Positions 1 to 7,950 of a stretch of DNA of 10,165 bases are shown here, one piece after another. Location of the stretch: NCBI RefSeq assembly GCF_000330505.1, contig NW_004191750.1:264188-274352 (forward strand). The letters run 5' to 3'. The first letter of the stretch is position 1. Every line of letters begins with the position of its first letter. Position numbers and translations under genes: made by a program. This DNA is from Entamoeba invadens IP1. Taxonomy: Eukaryota; Evosea; Mastigamoebida; Endamoebidae. Below the pieces are notes generated by a model. That model searched no databases, was not told the DNA's origin, and worked only from the letters and a program-made list of their open reading frames with translations.

Positions 1-368
1 TATTTATAACGAATATTTTGAAATTTTATTAATAGTTAAATTATTGATTGTTTGTATTTAGAAACATTTTTTTGAATTTATAACTTGAAATTTGTGTTAA
101 TTAAAAATCAAAAATGTAATTATTTATTTTTTTCAAATAAACAAAAAAATTGGATAACAACATAATCAAAATGCGTTTATTAATTTGTTTTATTTTGTTT
201 TACCATTCTATTTTTGCAACGGACTGGATTAGCAGTCTATTTGTTAATTAACTGTGTTTTTTAAACTAAAATTAAATAGTTTGAGTAGAAAATGAAAATT
301 TGGGTAAAACATATAAATAATAAGTTGTTTTTGAATTAATGACAATTTATTTTAGCATTACAGATGCA
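1..368. other. AT-rich non-coding DNA
   Basis: No frame is open over a useful length and no RNA gene or strong hairpin is visible. The stretch consists of A/T runs and short low-complexity words. It precedes the first repeat cluster and probably is intergenic or old transposon DNA. Confidence 0.6.
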
Positions 369-376
369 AGAAAAAG

Positions 377-403
377 TGGTTGTCATAGAAAAAGTAGTTG
401 TCA
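377..403 (+). repeat. Left inverted repeat of the 369-1170 element
   Basis: It matches the reverse complement of 1144-1170 at 26 of 27 positions. Internally it contains parts of two tandem copies of the GTGGTTGTCA word. Confidence 0.7.
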
Positions 404-1100
404 AGAGTATAAAAAAGTATTTTTATTAATTTATTTTTAATAATTATAAATTGTTAGTTGTTTAACAAGCAAAATTACGGGAAAGCAGTGGTGATTTGGA
501 TTGATTTTTCAGAAAGTGGTTGTCAAAAGGATGAAAAAAATAAAAAAGACTATTTTTATATAAAAAACAGAAAAAGCACAAAAATATTTTACTCATCTTC
601 AAAATCAAAATTGACTGCACCTTGTCGTCTCGATATAAAATGAATTGATGTGGGGGATGTGCAATTTATTATGAATAAGTTGGGGATGTGTAAATCAAAC
701 AAGCAAAAATCACGATTATCAGGTTTGTATATTAATAACGTTGAAAACGAATAATTAATCAATAGACATTCATTAATAAACAATATGTAATATGACATAT
801 ATTACAAATATGACATTTTGTTATGAAAACTGTTGTTTGTGTTCAAATTAACCAAACGTTTTGTGCTGATTATTGTTTTCATTGTCTTTATCTCCTACTG
901 TAGTAAGGTTCACCAAAAAAAACAAATATACTTCATTTAATAAGTCTTTTCCAAATACATAATTTTTATTATTGTTAAAAGTTTTAAATATTAACATTAT
1001 TAACATTTGTTTAATACTTTATAAAAACATAAAACAAATTAGTTAATATTTATTATTTCATTTGATAATTGACTTACTCAGTACACTGGGAAAATTTTTG

Positions 1101-1120
1101 AAAAAAAATCGATTTTTTTT
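1101..1120. repeat. Perfect A/T palindrome around ATCGAT
   Basis: Eight A's, TCGA and eight T's form an exact 20-base palindrome. In a genome this AT-rich it may be chance, though it lies close to the right end of the 369-1170 inverted-repeat element. Confidence 0.5.
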
Positions 1121-1143
1121 TGCTTTTAATAACATTATTTTCA

Positions 1144-1170
1144 TGACAACCACTTTTTCTATGACAACCA
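1144..1170 (-). repeat. Right inverted repeat of the 369-1170 element
   Basis: On the minus strand it reads as the same tandem word as 377-403, with one mismatch. It lies just after a perfect A8TCGAT8 palindrome at 1101-1120. Confidence 0.7.
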
Positions 1171-2113
1171 ATAATTCTTCTATCTGTATTGTTAATTTTG
1201 AATTGCTCAAAAATATATAAAACAAAATTAACAACAAAAGTGTTTATTTTGAACAGATTGTTACAATGAATTTCAAGAACAATGTTGTATTTTTGTAAAT
1301 AAAAGAATTTGTATTTATGATTTTATTTTATTATATAAAATTGTTTGTTATTGGTTTATAGTCATTACATATGAAGAAATGTATATGTTGTTGACTGTTT
1401 TGTAAAGGTATTTCTTTGAAATACAAAGATGCGTGTATTTTCGATTATATGCAGTCAATAAATAAAGTAAAATTTTGATTTGGATTTTTTTGAATATAAA
1501 AAACAAAATGTATAATAAAAAAATATAGAAAAAGTTTACATTGTAACACTTCAATAAAAAATATATGTCATAATTGAACAATAGAAACATAATTGAAACA
1601 CAAAATGAATTAATAAAATAAGTTTTGGTTGAAAATAAATAATATTCTACATATGTTTCAATAATAATATATTTGATGAAAAAGGTTGTGGTCCATTTAC
1701 AAAATGTTGAGAAACATGAATATATTATGTTTTTTATTTTTTATATAAAAAATAAATTAATTATTATTTTTTCGAAAATCGTTTGTGTTGGGTTAAATTG
1801 TTGATTTTGTTAAACTTACATTTTTATTACCAAGACAAATAAATCAAATAATTGGATGATAACAATATTTTTACTTTATGTTGTTGCTTCGTAAAAAAAA
1901 GAATTGCATTTTAAACATAAATATGTGGTAATTTGATATAAATAATTATGATTTTGTTACATGTTTTATTTACAGTAGCAGCATTAAGTGGATGCTAGAA
2001 AAACAAGGATGCTGTCTAAAAAATAGTTTTGAAAAGTGTTTTTAATTTACTAATTAATAGTGAAGTTGAATATAATATGTTAAATATTTGTTTTAAAAAT
2101 CAAAACAAATAAA
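1171..2113. other. AT-rich non-coding DNA with a diverged repeat at about 1984-2028
   Basis: There is no convincing gene; an 80-codon minus-strand frame at 1348-1590 is low-complexity F/L/I/Y/K sequence expected from AT-rich DNA. Around 1984-2028 the sequence repeats GGATGCT twice, and GATGCTGTC is followed by a third ATGCTGTCC at 2114-2122. The spacing (AGTGG-TG word, AGAAAAA, second word, run of A's) resembles the 369-403 repeat at low identity, so this may be a diverged transposon end. CAGTAGCAGC at 1973-1982 recurs at the right edge of the window. Confidence 0.35.
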
Positions 2114-2169
2114 ATGCTGTCCAAAGTAAATCCAATAAAATATTTCTTTTTAACTGTGTTAGGGTTTAA

Positions 2170-2690
2170 AAATCAAAACAACTCTGGAATCATAAACCAA
2201 ATAAAAAATGCAACAAAAAACATGGGAAATCCATTTCAACTGAAAATTGTGACATTCACACCGTCGTTCCTGTTAAACTTACTAAATTATTAACACCAAA
2301 ATTTGTATTTGAAAATCAAAATATTATTGATGATATTGTAAACAAAAAACATACAGAGAAATACAACCAGTTTAGATTCAAATAAAATTGTTACCAATTA
2401 CAACAATTATGATGTTACATTAAGACCCAACACAACAAGTCATAAACAATGTTAAAAGATTATTCGAAAGAATTACAATGGATATAGATTTATTAAATAT
2501 AATGAAAGGAGCTTATTTGAGAAATCAAACTGGACTGATATGTAACAAACACAAACTTTTAGATGATTGTACTCATAGAACTTTAGTTGTGTTGTTTGAT
2601 ATTAATCTTGGCTTTGTTGGAAACAAATTTACTACTAAAATAAAGAGTTATTATTTGATAGAAATTACATTGGCTAACCTTCTCTTATAA
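2170..2690 (+). pseudogene. Possible decayed coding region, unidentified
   Basis: Two successive open stretches have more complex composition than the surrounding low-complexity DNA. The first runs 2170-2382 (71 codons, stop TAA at 2383-2385) and has no ATG. The second is 2478-2690 (70 codons from ATG, also open a little upstream), with Cys and His residues in a CNKHKLLDDCTH segment around residues 23-34. An overlapping 59-codon ATG frame (2114-2293) is poorer in composition. They lie directly upstream of a broken transposase and on the same strand, so they could be remnants of that element's 5' half or of another gene. I recognise no helix-turn-helix or CENP-B domain in them. The call rests on composition and position only. 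Confidence 0.25.
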
Positions 2691-2882
2691 CACCGTTAAC
2701 TGATATTGTTTTTTAATTATTTTCTACTTTTGCTCAACTAAAAATCTTGCTATTATTATGAATTGTTTGAATATATTGAAATGAAAACACAAATAACAAA
2801 AGTTAATCATGATACATTTAAAATGGTTACTAACGAACATGGAATTAAAGTGTTTCGAATGTGTACTCGAAAAAATCAGTAG

Positions 2883-2917
2883 ATTAACCATTCAACTCTC
2901 CAAGTTGAATGGTTAAT
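2883..2917. repeat. Perfect 15-bp hairpin, 5-nt loop
   Basis: Arms 2883-2897 and 2903-2917 are exact reverse complements around the loop CTCCA. The hairpin lies just upstream of the readable part of the broken transposase. It could be a structured insertion, a transcript-end signal or a small palindromic repeat. Confidence 0.75.
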
Positions 2918-2994
2918 TATCAAAAAAACAATTATCAAATTAAAAAAAATGATAATCATTTGAACTTGTTGTCTACAATAATATTTCCATGCAA

Positions 2995-4005
2995 ATATTA
3001 TTCAAAATAGACGAGGTGGGATTTGATGACTACAATGACAAAAAAAATGTGTGAAAATTCTTGTTCCAAAAAGTGTTGACAATGAAAGAGTAAAAGTTTG
3101 TAACAGTCGTAGTAAAAAGAGGATGACAATTGTGTGTATGATATCGTTATTTGGACAAAATTTATTGTCATGGATCCGTTTTTTACAAAAAAATCCAATT
3201 GAAACAGTTAAACTAAAATGTGATGTTAGTTTTTATTGTTCTGAAAGTGGGTTCGCAAAGAAAGATATTTTTACGCGTTGGTTTTGTGATAGAGTTATGC
3301 CAACAATTACAGCAACAAAAATTAAATATGGGTTCAACATCAAAACATAGTCTCTTATTATCATGGATGGGTTTAGTGGCCACGATTTGGATGTTTTGAA
3401 CTCAATTTGTGAAAAAAACAACATCAAGATTCACTCTTATGTACCACACATTTCTCACTTCTCGTCCAACCATTGAACTTGTGTTTATCCGACCGAGTGA
3501 AACATAAAAAATCGTCATCAACTCCGATTGCTACAATTGAACAATTAAGAAGTATGAGCTCGTTTACAATTGCAAGCCACCAACCAATCGATTCTCATTT
3601 TTCACCATTTGGAGAAGCAATGAAAGAGTTGTTATGTAAAATTGCACACTCGTCAAAACGTCAAATGATGCAGTTAAACAAGGAAAGAGCGCGATAATGG
3701 AGATAGTCTTTTAAGAATCATGAGAGAAATATACAATTCAATGGATTTGGCATCGACACACAAAAACATTATTGCTTCTTTTGAAAGAGGAGTTATGGTG
3801 TCAAGATTTGTTGATAACAAATGGTGTTTTTATGTTGACGTGAAAAGTGTTGAAAGAGCACTAAGAGTTTCATTTTTATTATGATTCAAGAAATGCTTCA
3901 GATCAACACATCATGATTAAATTGACGGCACCAAACAATTCAAAAGAAAAAATAAAGTCATTGACAGCAGCAATACTTTCGGATTTCAAACGAGTGAAAG
4001 TGTAA
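2995..4005 (+). pseudogene. Broken DDE_1 (pogo/Tigger, CENP-B-like) transposase
   Basis: This is a decayed DDE_1-family transposase of the pogo/Tigger branch of Tc1/mariner. The catalytic core is readable across frames. F-K-I-D-E-V-G-F at 3001-3024 carries the first Asp (3010-3012). V-K-I-L-V-P-K follows from 3051. A strand resembling R-M-T-I-V-C-M-I-S comes next, then S-E-S-G-F at about 3241-3255. L-L-I-M-D-G-F-S-G-H from 3354 has the second Asp at 3366-3368. Finally H-I-S-H-F then Q-P-L-N at about 3447-3478 sits where the family has SHxxQPLD. The third acidic residue is Asn (3476-3478). Lesions are a frame change at about 3040-3054, an in-frame TAG at 3348-3350, and frame changes at about 3465, 3693-3697 and 3875. 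The frame finally stops at TAA 4003-4005. A C-terminal block (D-L-A-S-T-H-K-N-I-I around 3750) fits the family's C-terminal part. The N-terminal DNA-binding region is not recognisable. It cannot be active as read. Confidence 0.85.
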
Positions 4006-4428
4006 AACTGTATTATGTTTCTTGTTTTTCTTCTTGCGTTCAAACTGAAAATCCTTGTGTATTAAGTCATTTTGAAAACATTACATCTGTTTAAAACAAG
4101 TTGAATCGTAATATTTTTAATTGGTAAGCTGATGAATTAAGATAACAACTCACCAATTGAAAATTAAACGAGTGATTATTTGGAATTGTATGAAGATAAG
4201 CTACTGGAAATTGCTAATGAACTATGAAGTTATTTTTTTGTGATTTGTGTCAAAACACTTTACTTAATTTTGAAGAGTTTTTTACTCAAAAATAAAGATT
4301 TACAGTGTAAAATTGAATTATTTACAGAAATGATACCTTGGTTTATCAAAAACAATTGCTAAATTTGTCATTGAGCAATTGTTTTAAACTGTGATTTATT
4401 ACAATCATAAAAAGCAAAAACTTTGTTG

Positions 4429-4458
4429 TAAAGTCATTCCAAATAAGTGTGCAACTTT
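4429..4458 (+). repeat. Two words repeated in inverted orientation at 8909-8957
   Basis: TAAAGTCATTC (4429-4439) and GTGCAACTTT (4449-4458) both recur in reverse complement on the right side: GAATGACTTTA at 8947-8957 and AAAGTTGCAC at 8910-8919 and 8929-8938. The order and approximate spacing are conserved (9 versus 8 bases between words), which supports common ancestry over chance. Confidence 0.5.
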
Positions 4459-4480
4459 ATTTTTTTCTTTGTTTTTTACA

Positions 4481-4496
4481 AGGGATGAAGTAAAAT
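4481..4496 (+). repeat. Transposon-end-like word, inverted copy at 8417-8432
   Basis: AGGGATGAAGTAAAAT here is the exact reverse complement of 8417-8432. Its location, about 475 bp after the broken transposase, makes it a candidate remnant of that element's 3' terminus, but no matching 5' terminus was found upstream of the transposase. Confidence 0.45.
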
Positions 4497-4535
4497 AGTG
4501 AAATAATTTTACTGAAAATTTATGTTTTAGTAAAT

Positions 4536-4562
4536 TATTTGGTGAAACCTTTTCACCAAATA
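4536..4562. repeat. Perfect 12-bp hairpin, 3-nt loop
   Basis: Arms 4536-4547 and 4551-4562 (TATTTGGTGAAA and its complement) pair exactly around CCT. It lies in non-coding DNA about 530 bp after the transposase stop. A transcript-end role is possible but untested. Confidence 0.7.
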
Positions 4563-5016
4563 GAATTATTTAAGGTTTTGAATTTTGGTTTTGTTTATAA
4601 AGAATAATTTAATAAATATCATTTTAATGTTTTTGGTTAAAACAATTTATGCATTTTGAAAAAAAATGAAAAATTCAAAATGATTTTTTCTTACAATTAC
4701 CACAATGATCGGCAATATTCATCTTATTGTAAATATTTTTTACTTATCATAAATAAAAAACAATTTGCATAAAACGTGTTTCAATAAATATTTAAACAAA
4801 ACAACACTATATTTAATAAAAAAGGTACAAATCAAAAACATATTATTTGAAAATCTAGGATATATATTAAAAAATATAATATAAAATACATTGAGAAATG
4901 CTCATAATTAATTTAATTTATTATTATAAGCATCAATTATCGAAATATCATTTGTACAACATCTGAAAGTGTTTTGGATTAATTAACTCTAACAATAATT
5001 TGTAACCATCTGTTTA

Positions 5017-5082
5017 TTTTGTTTTGAAAAATGCTCTTCAATATTATTATTATAATTTGAGACATTATATTTCAAAACAAAA
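5017..5082. repeat. 13-bp inverted repeat with 40-nt loop
   Basis: TTTTGTTTTGAAA at 5017-5029 is the exact reverse complement of 5070-5082. No gene or known element is associated with it. The low-complexity arms lower its significance. Confidence 0.45.
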
Positions 5083-5737
5083 CAAATGTAATATAATAAT
5101 TATGAATTTAAATCGTTATATTTTTGATAATAAAAATATATTACCGATGATTATATTATTACGATTTTACCAATCAGACATATTCTTAAAATAACAACAA
5201 CTTTAATTTATGACTTATTATGTCAAGTAACATTGTATTGCAATATTTATTTAAAAATGTGACATAAAACGCATATTTTTAAAAGACAATATTTCTTTTA
5301 TAATATGAAAATAATGTTTATTTAAAATAAGTACAAAAACAAAAATTAAATATCACTTACATGCACTCTACGTTTCTTTTCATTACATTAATTGATAAGT
5401 ATAGTAGTTAATTTTAAAATGATATATAATAGTAAATGATAATCAATAATTATAAACAAAAAATGTCAATCGTTTTTAAATTATGTGTCATATTGTAATA
5501 TAATTTGTTTGTCGAATCTAAAATAAAATTTTGTTATTTTTATGTTGTTTTCACTTATATTAACGTATCAGCTTCCAATGAAATACAAATATTTTCTCAT
5601 CAAACATGTTTATATTTATTAAAAAACAAAAGTAACATTTGTCTTGTTTTTTTCAAAAAAAATAATTTAATGATATTGGTTATTGTTGGATTTTTTTGGT
5701 CTTTTTTGTTTTTTATTCATTTTTTAAACATCAACTG

Positions 5738-6021
5738 AGTAGTATATAAATTGTGTAGATTTAGGGGGCACCCCATTTTATCTATATTTTATAATACTTT
5801 AATTAAATCGCGAGGGGACGTGTTTTCAAAATTTCCCAAAATATCAACATCTTTGATGTCTCTAGAATCTCACATTCGTTTCGATTCTTCGGAGATGCAG
5901 TCTCCTTTAGGAACCTTTGGTCCGTTCGGTGTAAATTTATATATAGTAAATTTGTATTAATGTAATTTTATAGTAAATTTATATTAATGTAATTTTTTAT
6001 TTTCCTTAAAATGACGGAACA
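5738..6021 (+). repeat. Left 284-bp terminal inverted repeat
   Basis: Identical to the reverse complement of 7940-8223. It is more GC-rich in its middle than the surrounding DNA. It contains small hairpins (GGGG-GCA-CCCC at 5764-5774, ACATC-TTT-GATGT at 5847-5859, GGAGA-TGCAG-TCTCC at 5891-5905), a 27-bp tandem duplication at 5942-5995 and, at its inner edge, the start codon of the left gene. A 69-codon frame from TTG (5751-5960) covers most of it but lacks an early ATG, so I do not call it a gene. Confidence 0.95.
5942..5995 (+). promoter_or_regulatory. 27-bp tandem repeat in the terminal repeat, likely promoter region of the left gene
   Basis: Two copies of a 27-base unit beginning TATAGTAAATTT lie at 5942-5968 and 5969-5995 with one difference. 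They end 15 bases before the ATG at 6011. Because the terminal repeat is duplicated, the same array precedes the right gene at 7966-8019. AT-rich TATA-like words and position suggest a promoter or 5' leader. That role is inferred. Confidence 0.5.
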
Positions 6022-6400
6022 AATTAATAAACTTGATTATGATAAAGATGTTGATGATTATGTTAAATATGATTTAGATAACAAATCCTTATTTTTCGAT
6101 CTTGAGTGTGAATATAAAATTTCAATTAGAAGAATGGAAAGATTCAAAGAATATTTGAATGATTATCTTTACACTATACAAAGTAATGAAAATGTAATAT
6201 GTAATTACCAAACTAAAGAAGGTTGGAGTAAAACATATCCTTTAACAGATAAATATGCTTTGAACAAATTGATTAACGTTCTAGAAACAAGAATATTAAA
6301 TCATGATGAAATAATTAAAGCTGTAAACTCGGATTATGATACCGATATACCAGAACCTAAAATTGTTATAAAAATAAAAGTATCTATTTGTAAATATTAA
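6011..6400 (+). CDS. Left paralogue of the element's terminal gene family, 129 aa, function unknown
   Basis: Intact 129-codon gene. The ATG at 6011 is chosen because it lies at the inner edge of the terminal repeat and is shared exactly with the right-hand paralogue. The protein is acidic to mixed-charge and rich in Asp, Lys, Asn and Tyr, with no signal peptide or membrane segment. Residues 13-20 (DVDDYVKY), L-E-C-E at 31-34 and R-x-x-x-RFKEYLNDYL at 40-53 align with D-V-N-D-Y-V-Y-Y, L-D-C-D and R-x-x-x-KFKEYFNQFI of the gene at 7405-7950. It lacks the acidic Ser-rich insertion found near the N-terminus of that paralogue. It ends 8 bp from the convergent central gene, with no room for a long terminator between them. 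I do not recognise the family. DNA- or protein-binding is possible but nothing in the sequence shows it. Confidence 0.8.
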   Translation: MTEQINKLDYDKDVDDYVKYDLDNKSLFFDLECEYKISIRRMERFKEYLNDYLYTIQSNENVICNYQTKEGWSKTYPLTDKYALNKLINVLETRILNHDEIIKAVNSDYDTDIPEPKIVIKIKVSICKY

Positions 6401-6860
6401 TTCTTAGCCTAAGACGTGAGTTTCTCGTCAAATAATTTACTAACATCTAAATTATTAACAGTAATGTAATGTTCTAATATCGGAAGCATCTTATTAATAA
6501 TTCCATCTCTCATATTATTTTGATTGTTTTCTAATTCTTCTATTTTATTAAGTAATAATACTAATTGTTCTTGCTTTACGCCCTCTATATTTTTGACTTT
6601 ATTATTAAGATCATTTTAGTGATTCTAACTTGTTTCTTAATTAATGTTTGTTTACCTTTAATTTTACAAAATACACAACCATTAATATAAATTGTAGCAT
6701 ATAAATCTTTTGTATTTATTGAGTTAACTTCTGGATTATTATTAATATATCTATTGATTTCCTTGTTACATTGTTTATACATATCTAATTCTTTTAAATT
6801 GTATTTGTTTATTATCTTCTGTAACGCAATAATATGTTTAGAAGTAATATCAGATAAAGT

Positions 6861-6887
6861 TTCAGCATTCGGCGTGAGTTTATCGTC
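6861..6887. repeat. Short dispersed repeat shared within the element
   Basis: TTCAGCATTCGGC (6861-6873) matches TTCAGCCTTCGGC at 7720-7732 except for one base. CGTGAGTTTATCGTC (6873-6887) matches CGTGAGTTTCTCGTC at 6415-6429 except for one base. The copies lie in coding sequence of two different genes and at the 3' end of the central gene, where they encode short words such as LTPNAE, LPKAE and EKLTS. Confidence 0.6.
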
Positions 6888-6957
6888 AATATAATATTCA
6901 TCTTCACTTTCGTCATTTGGAGAATAAGACATACCAAATACTGTTTTTGGTGTTGCA

Positions 6958-7019
6958 TCGGAGATGCCTTTATGTGTTAGAACTTTGCTCCCGCTTAGCG
7001 TTGCATCTTTGTTCCCGCT
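6958..7019. repeat. GC-rich short-repeat cluster inside the central gene
   Basis: The cluster contains TCGGAGATGC (6958-6967), also present in both terminal repeats (5889-5898 and 8063-8072). Here it forms the palindrome GCATC-GGA-GATGC at 6955-6967. Two direct copies of CTTTGYTCCCGCT follow at 6983-6995 and 7007-7019. The GC content contrasts sharply with the AT-rich gene around it, yet the frame stays open through it, as with in-frame palindromic insertions known from Rickettsia and some large viruses. Confidence 0.6.
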
Positions 7020-7175
7020 ACGCATACATGTCGTTTCTCTTATTTTAATAATTTCAGAAGTATCTATTTGTTTTAATGGGTCCGTCTTTGTAGTTTGATT
7101 TGTTATGTCTGAAGATAACAAATTTTTGAAAAATGTTTTTAATGACTTTGATTGAGAAGTATTATCTGTACTCAT

Positions 7176-7404
7176 TTATATTAAGATAAAAATAAAAATA
7201 TATTATTTATACATTACTAAATGTATTATTAATAAAGTGATATTAATGTATTATTATAATAACTATAAAAATAACATACTCAATAGATGTCTTCAGATAA
7301 GATGTAAAATATATTACTTTGTTTTTACAATTTATGAAAACCTTATAACTACAGTTCGTACGAAAAAATACATTTAGGTTAAATAACAGTAAATATCTAT
7401 TAAA
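7176..7404. other. Intergenic spacer between the two minus-strand genes
   Basis: AT-rich spacer between the stop of the right gene (TAA at 7405-7407) and the ATG of the central gene at 7175. As the only non-terminal spacer of any size in the element, it probably holds the central gene's promoter and the 3' end of the right gene. No clear hairpin is visible. Confidence 0.5.
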
Positions 7405-7950
7405 TTACTGAAGTGTAATTTCATTAATTAAAAATATTCTACCATCTTTTCCTTTACAATAACCATGATCAAAAAAGTTTTGAAATTTTTGATAATTATC
7501 TTTACTATTTAAACACATCGATATTTCATAATTTTTTTGAATAACATCAGGACTAACATAATATTTTACAATTATATCTTTTATATTATTATTTCTAATA
7601 AACTGATTAAAGTATTCTTTAAATTTATTAATTCTTGTTTTAAATTTAGAAGAATCACAATCTAAGTTAGCTACAACTTTATTATCGTCTTCATTATAAT
7701 AAACATAATCATTTACGTCTTCAGCCTTCGGCAAGAATACATCGCAGAAGAGGACTCCACATCCTTTGGATGTGTAGATGCTTTGCTCACTTGATTCATC
7801 ATCACTAGATTCACTTACATGTTCACTTTCAAGTTCACTAATATTTTCAGAATCATCTATATCTTCATCTGTATTTTAATTATATAATAATTTTAAAGGA
7901 CAAAGCTCGATATACTTCCTAAACGCTTCATTCATATACTGTTCCGTCAT
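7405..7950 (-). pseudogene. Right paralogue of the terminal gene family with one in-frame stop, 181 codons; function unknown
   Basis: Start ATG 7950 lies in the right terminal repeat and gives the same MTEQ as the left gene. The frame then runs to TAA at 7405-7407 with one interruption, TAA at codon 25 (7876-7878). After it comes an acidic, Ser-rich region (about residues 26-56, e.g. DEDIDDSE and SSDDESSEQ), a GC-rich segment coding SKGCGVLFCD (61-70) and then LPKAED. From residue 78 on (DVNDYVYY, LDCD, FKEYFNQFI) it aligns with the left paralogue. There is no ATG soon after the stop; a 109-codon frame can only be opened from a TTG at 7734. This is therefore a gene with a recent nonsense mutation, a readthrough or reassigned-stop case, or a sequence error. 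A simple GT-AG intron over the stop using GTATATG and TACAG would break the frame. Confidence 0.7.
7758..7774. repeat. GC-rich hairpin CACATCC-TTT-GGATGTG inside the right gene
   Basis: Exact 7-bp arms with a TTT loop. The terminal repeat has a similar hairpin with a TTT loop (ACATC-TTT-GATGT, 5847-5859 and mirrored at 8102-8114). The following TGTGTAG...CTTTGCTC (7771-7788) resembles 6973-6990 in the central gene. It is read in frame, giving the SKGCG segment. Confidence 0.65.

Larger units (their letters stand above)
369..1170. mobile_element. Candidate non-autonomous DNA transposon bounded by inverted repeats
   Basis: The left edge carries two tandem copies of a 17-base word (AGAAAAAGTGGTTGTCA and a one-base variant) at 369-385 and 387-403, separated by one T. 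The right edge, 1144-1170, is the reverse complement of the same arrangement: comparing 377-403 with the reverse complement of 1144-1170 gives 26 matches in 27. A further direct copy (AGAAAGTGGTTGTCA) lies at 511-525. The interior has no transposase or convincing gene; a 61-codon frame from a TTG codon (458-643) spans the third copy and looks spurious. Repeated words at both ends in opposite orientation are typical of MITE-like elements, where they serve as transposase-binding sites. The superfamily cannot be assigned. The outer limits are uncertain because no clear target duplication is seen. Confidence 0.45.
4006..5737. other. Non-coding stretch with transposon-end motifs and hairpins
   Basis: No gene is supported. 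The 77-codon frame at 5505-5738 begins at TTG, is Phe/Ile/Leu-rich and its stop codon is formed at the junction with the next element, so it is probably chance. The interval holds words repeated in inverted orientation at 8417-8957 (4429-4458 and 4481-4496), a perfect 12-bp hairpin (4536-4562) and a 13-bp inverted repeat with a 40-nt loop (5017-5082). It may include the 3' end of the transposon that carried the 2995-4005 transposase. Confidence 0.5.
6409..7175 (-). pseudogene. Central gene of the element, about 255 aa, with one 1-nt frameshift; function unknown
   Basis: Starts at ATG 7175 (MSTDNTSQSK) and is open for 196 codons to a stop at 6585. However, the reading moves by one base at about 6616-6620, in a run of four A's, into another frame that stays open to TAG at 6409-6411. 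The full span is 767 bases, one short of 256 codons, as expected from one missing base. The early part is Ser/Thr/Lys-rich. A GC-rich stretch (about residues 52-72, CMRSGNKD and L-S-G-S-K) looks inserted in frame. An acidic patch follows, then a helical middle and a C-X2-C (VFCKIKG area, about 168-171). The displaced C-terminus is Leu/Glu/Asn-rich and probably coiled-coil (NKIEELENNQNN), ending D-E-K-L-T-S. Programmed frameshifting or a base-call error in the A run is as possible as true decay. No known family recognised. Confidence 0.7.

Noticed and set aside
458..643. 61-codon frame starting at TTG
   Set aside because: It reads across a copy of the GTGGTTGTCA repeat and then Lys/Asn-rich DNA; most likely chance.
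1348..1590. 80-codon minus-strand frame
   Set aside because: Low-complexity Tyr/Phe/Leu/Ile/Asn composition typical of AT-rich non-coding DNA, and no start context, neighbour or motif supports it.
2998..3427. Minus-strand frames opposite the transposase (2998-3198 and 3233-3427)
   Set aside because: They are shadows of the plus-strand DDE_1 pseudogene, whose family motifs are clear.
5505..5738. 77-codon hydrophobic frame ending at the element boundary
   Set aside because: It starts at TTG, is dominated by Phe/Ile/Leu/Lys expected from A/T runs, and its stop codon is formed by the junction with the inserted element.
5751..5960. 69-codon frame within the left terminal repeat, with the same frame in the right repeat (8001-8210)
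   Set aside because: The two are identical because the repeats are identical, so conservation between them is no evidence of coding. The frame starts at TTG, overlaps hairpins and promoter-like repeats, and has no early ATG.
7840..7940. A spliceosomal intron removing the in-frame TAA of the right gene
   Set aside because: GTATATG at the repeat boundary and TACAG near 7869 look like splice sites, but joining them creates an immediate TGA in the reading frame.
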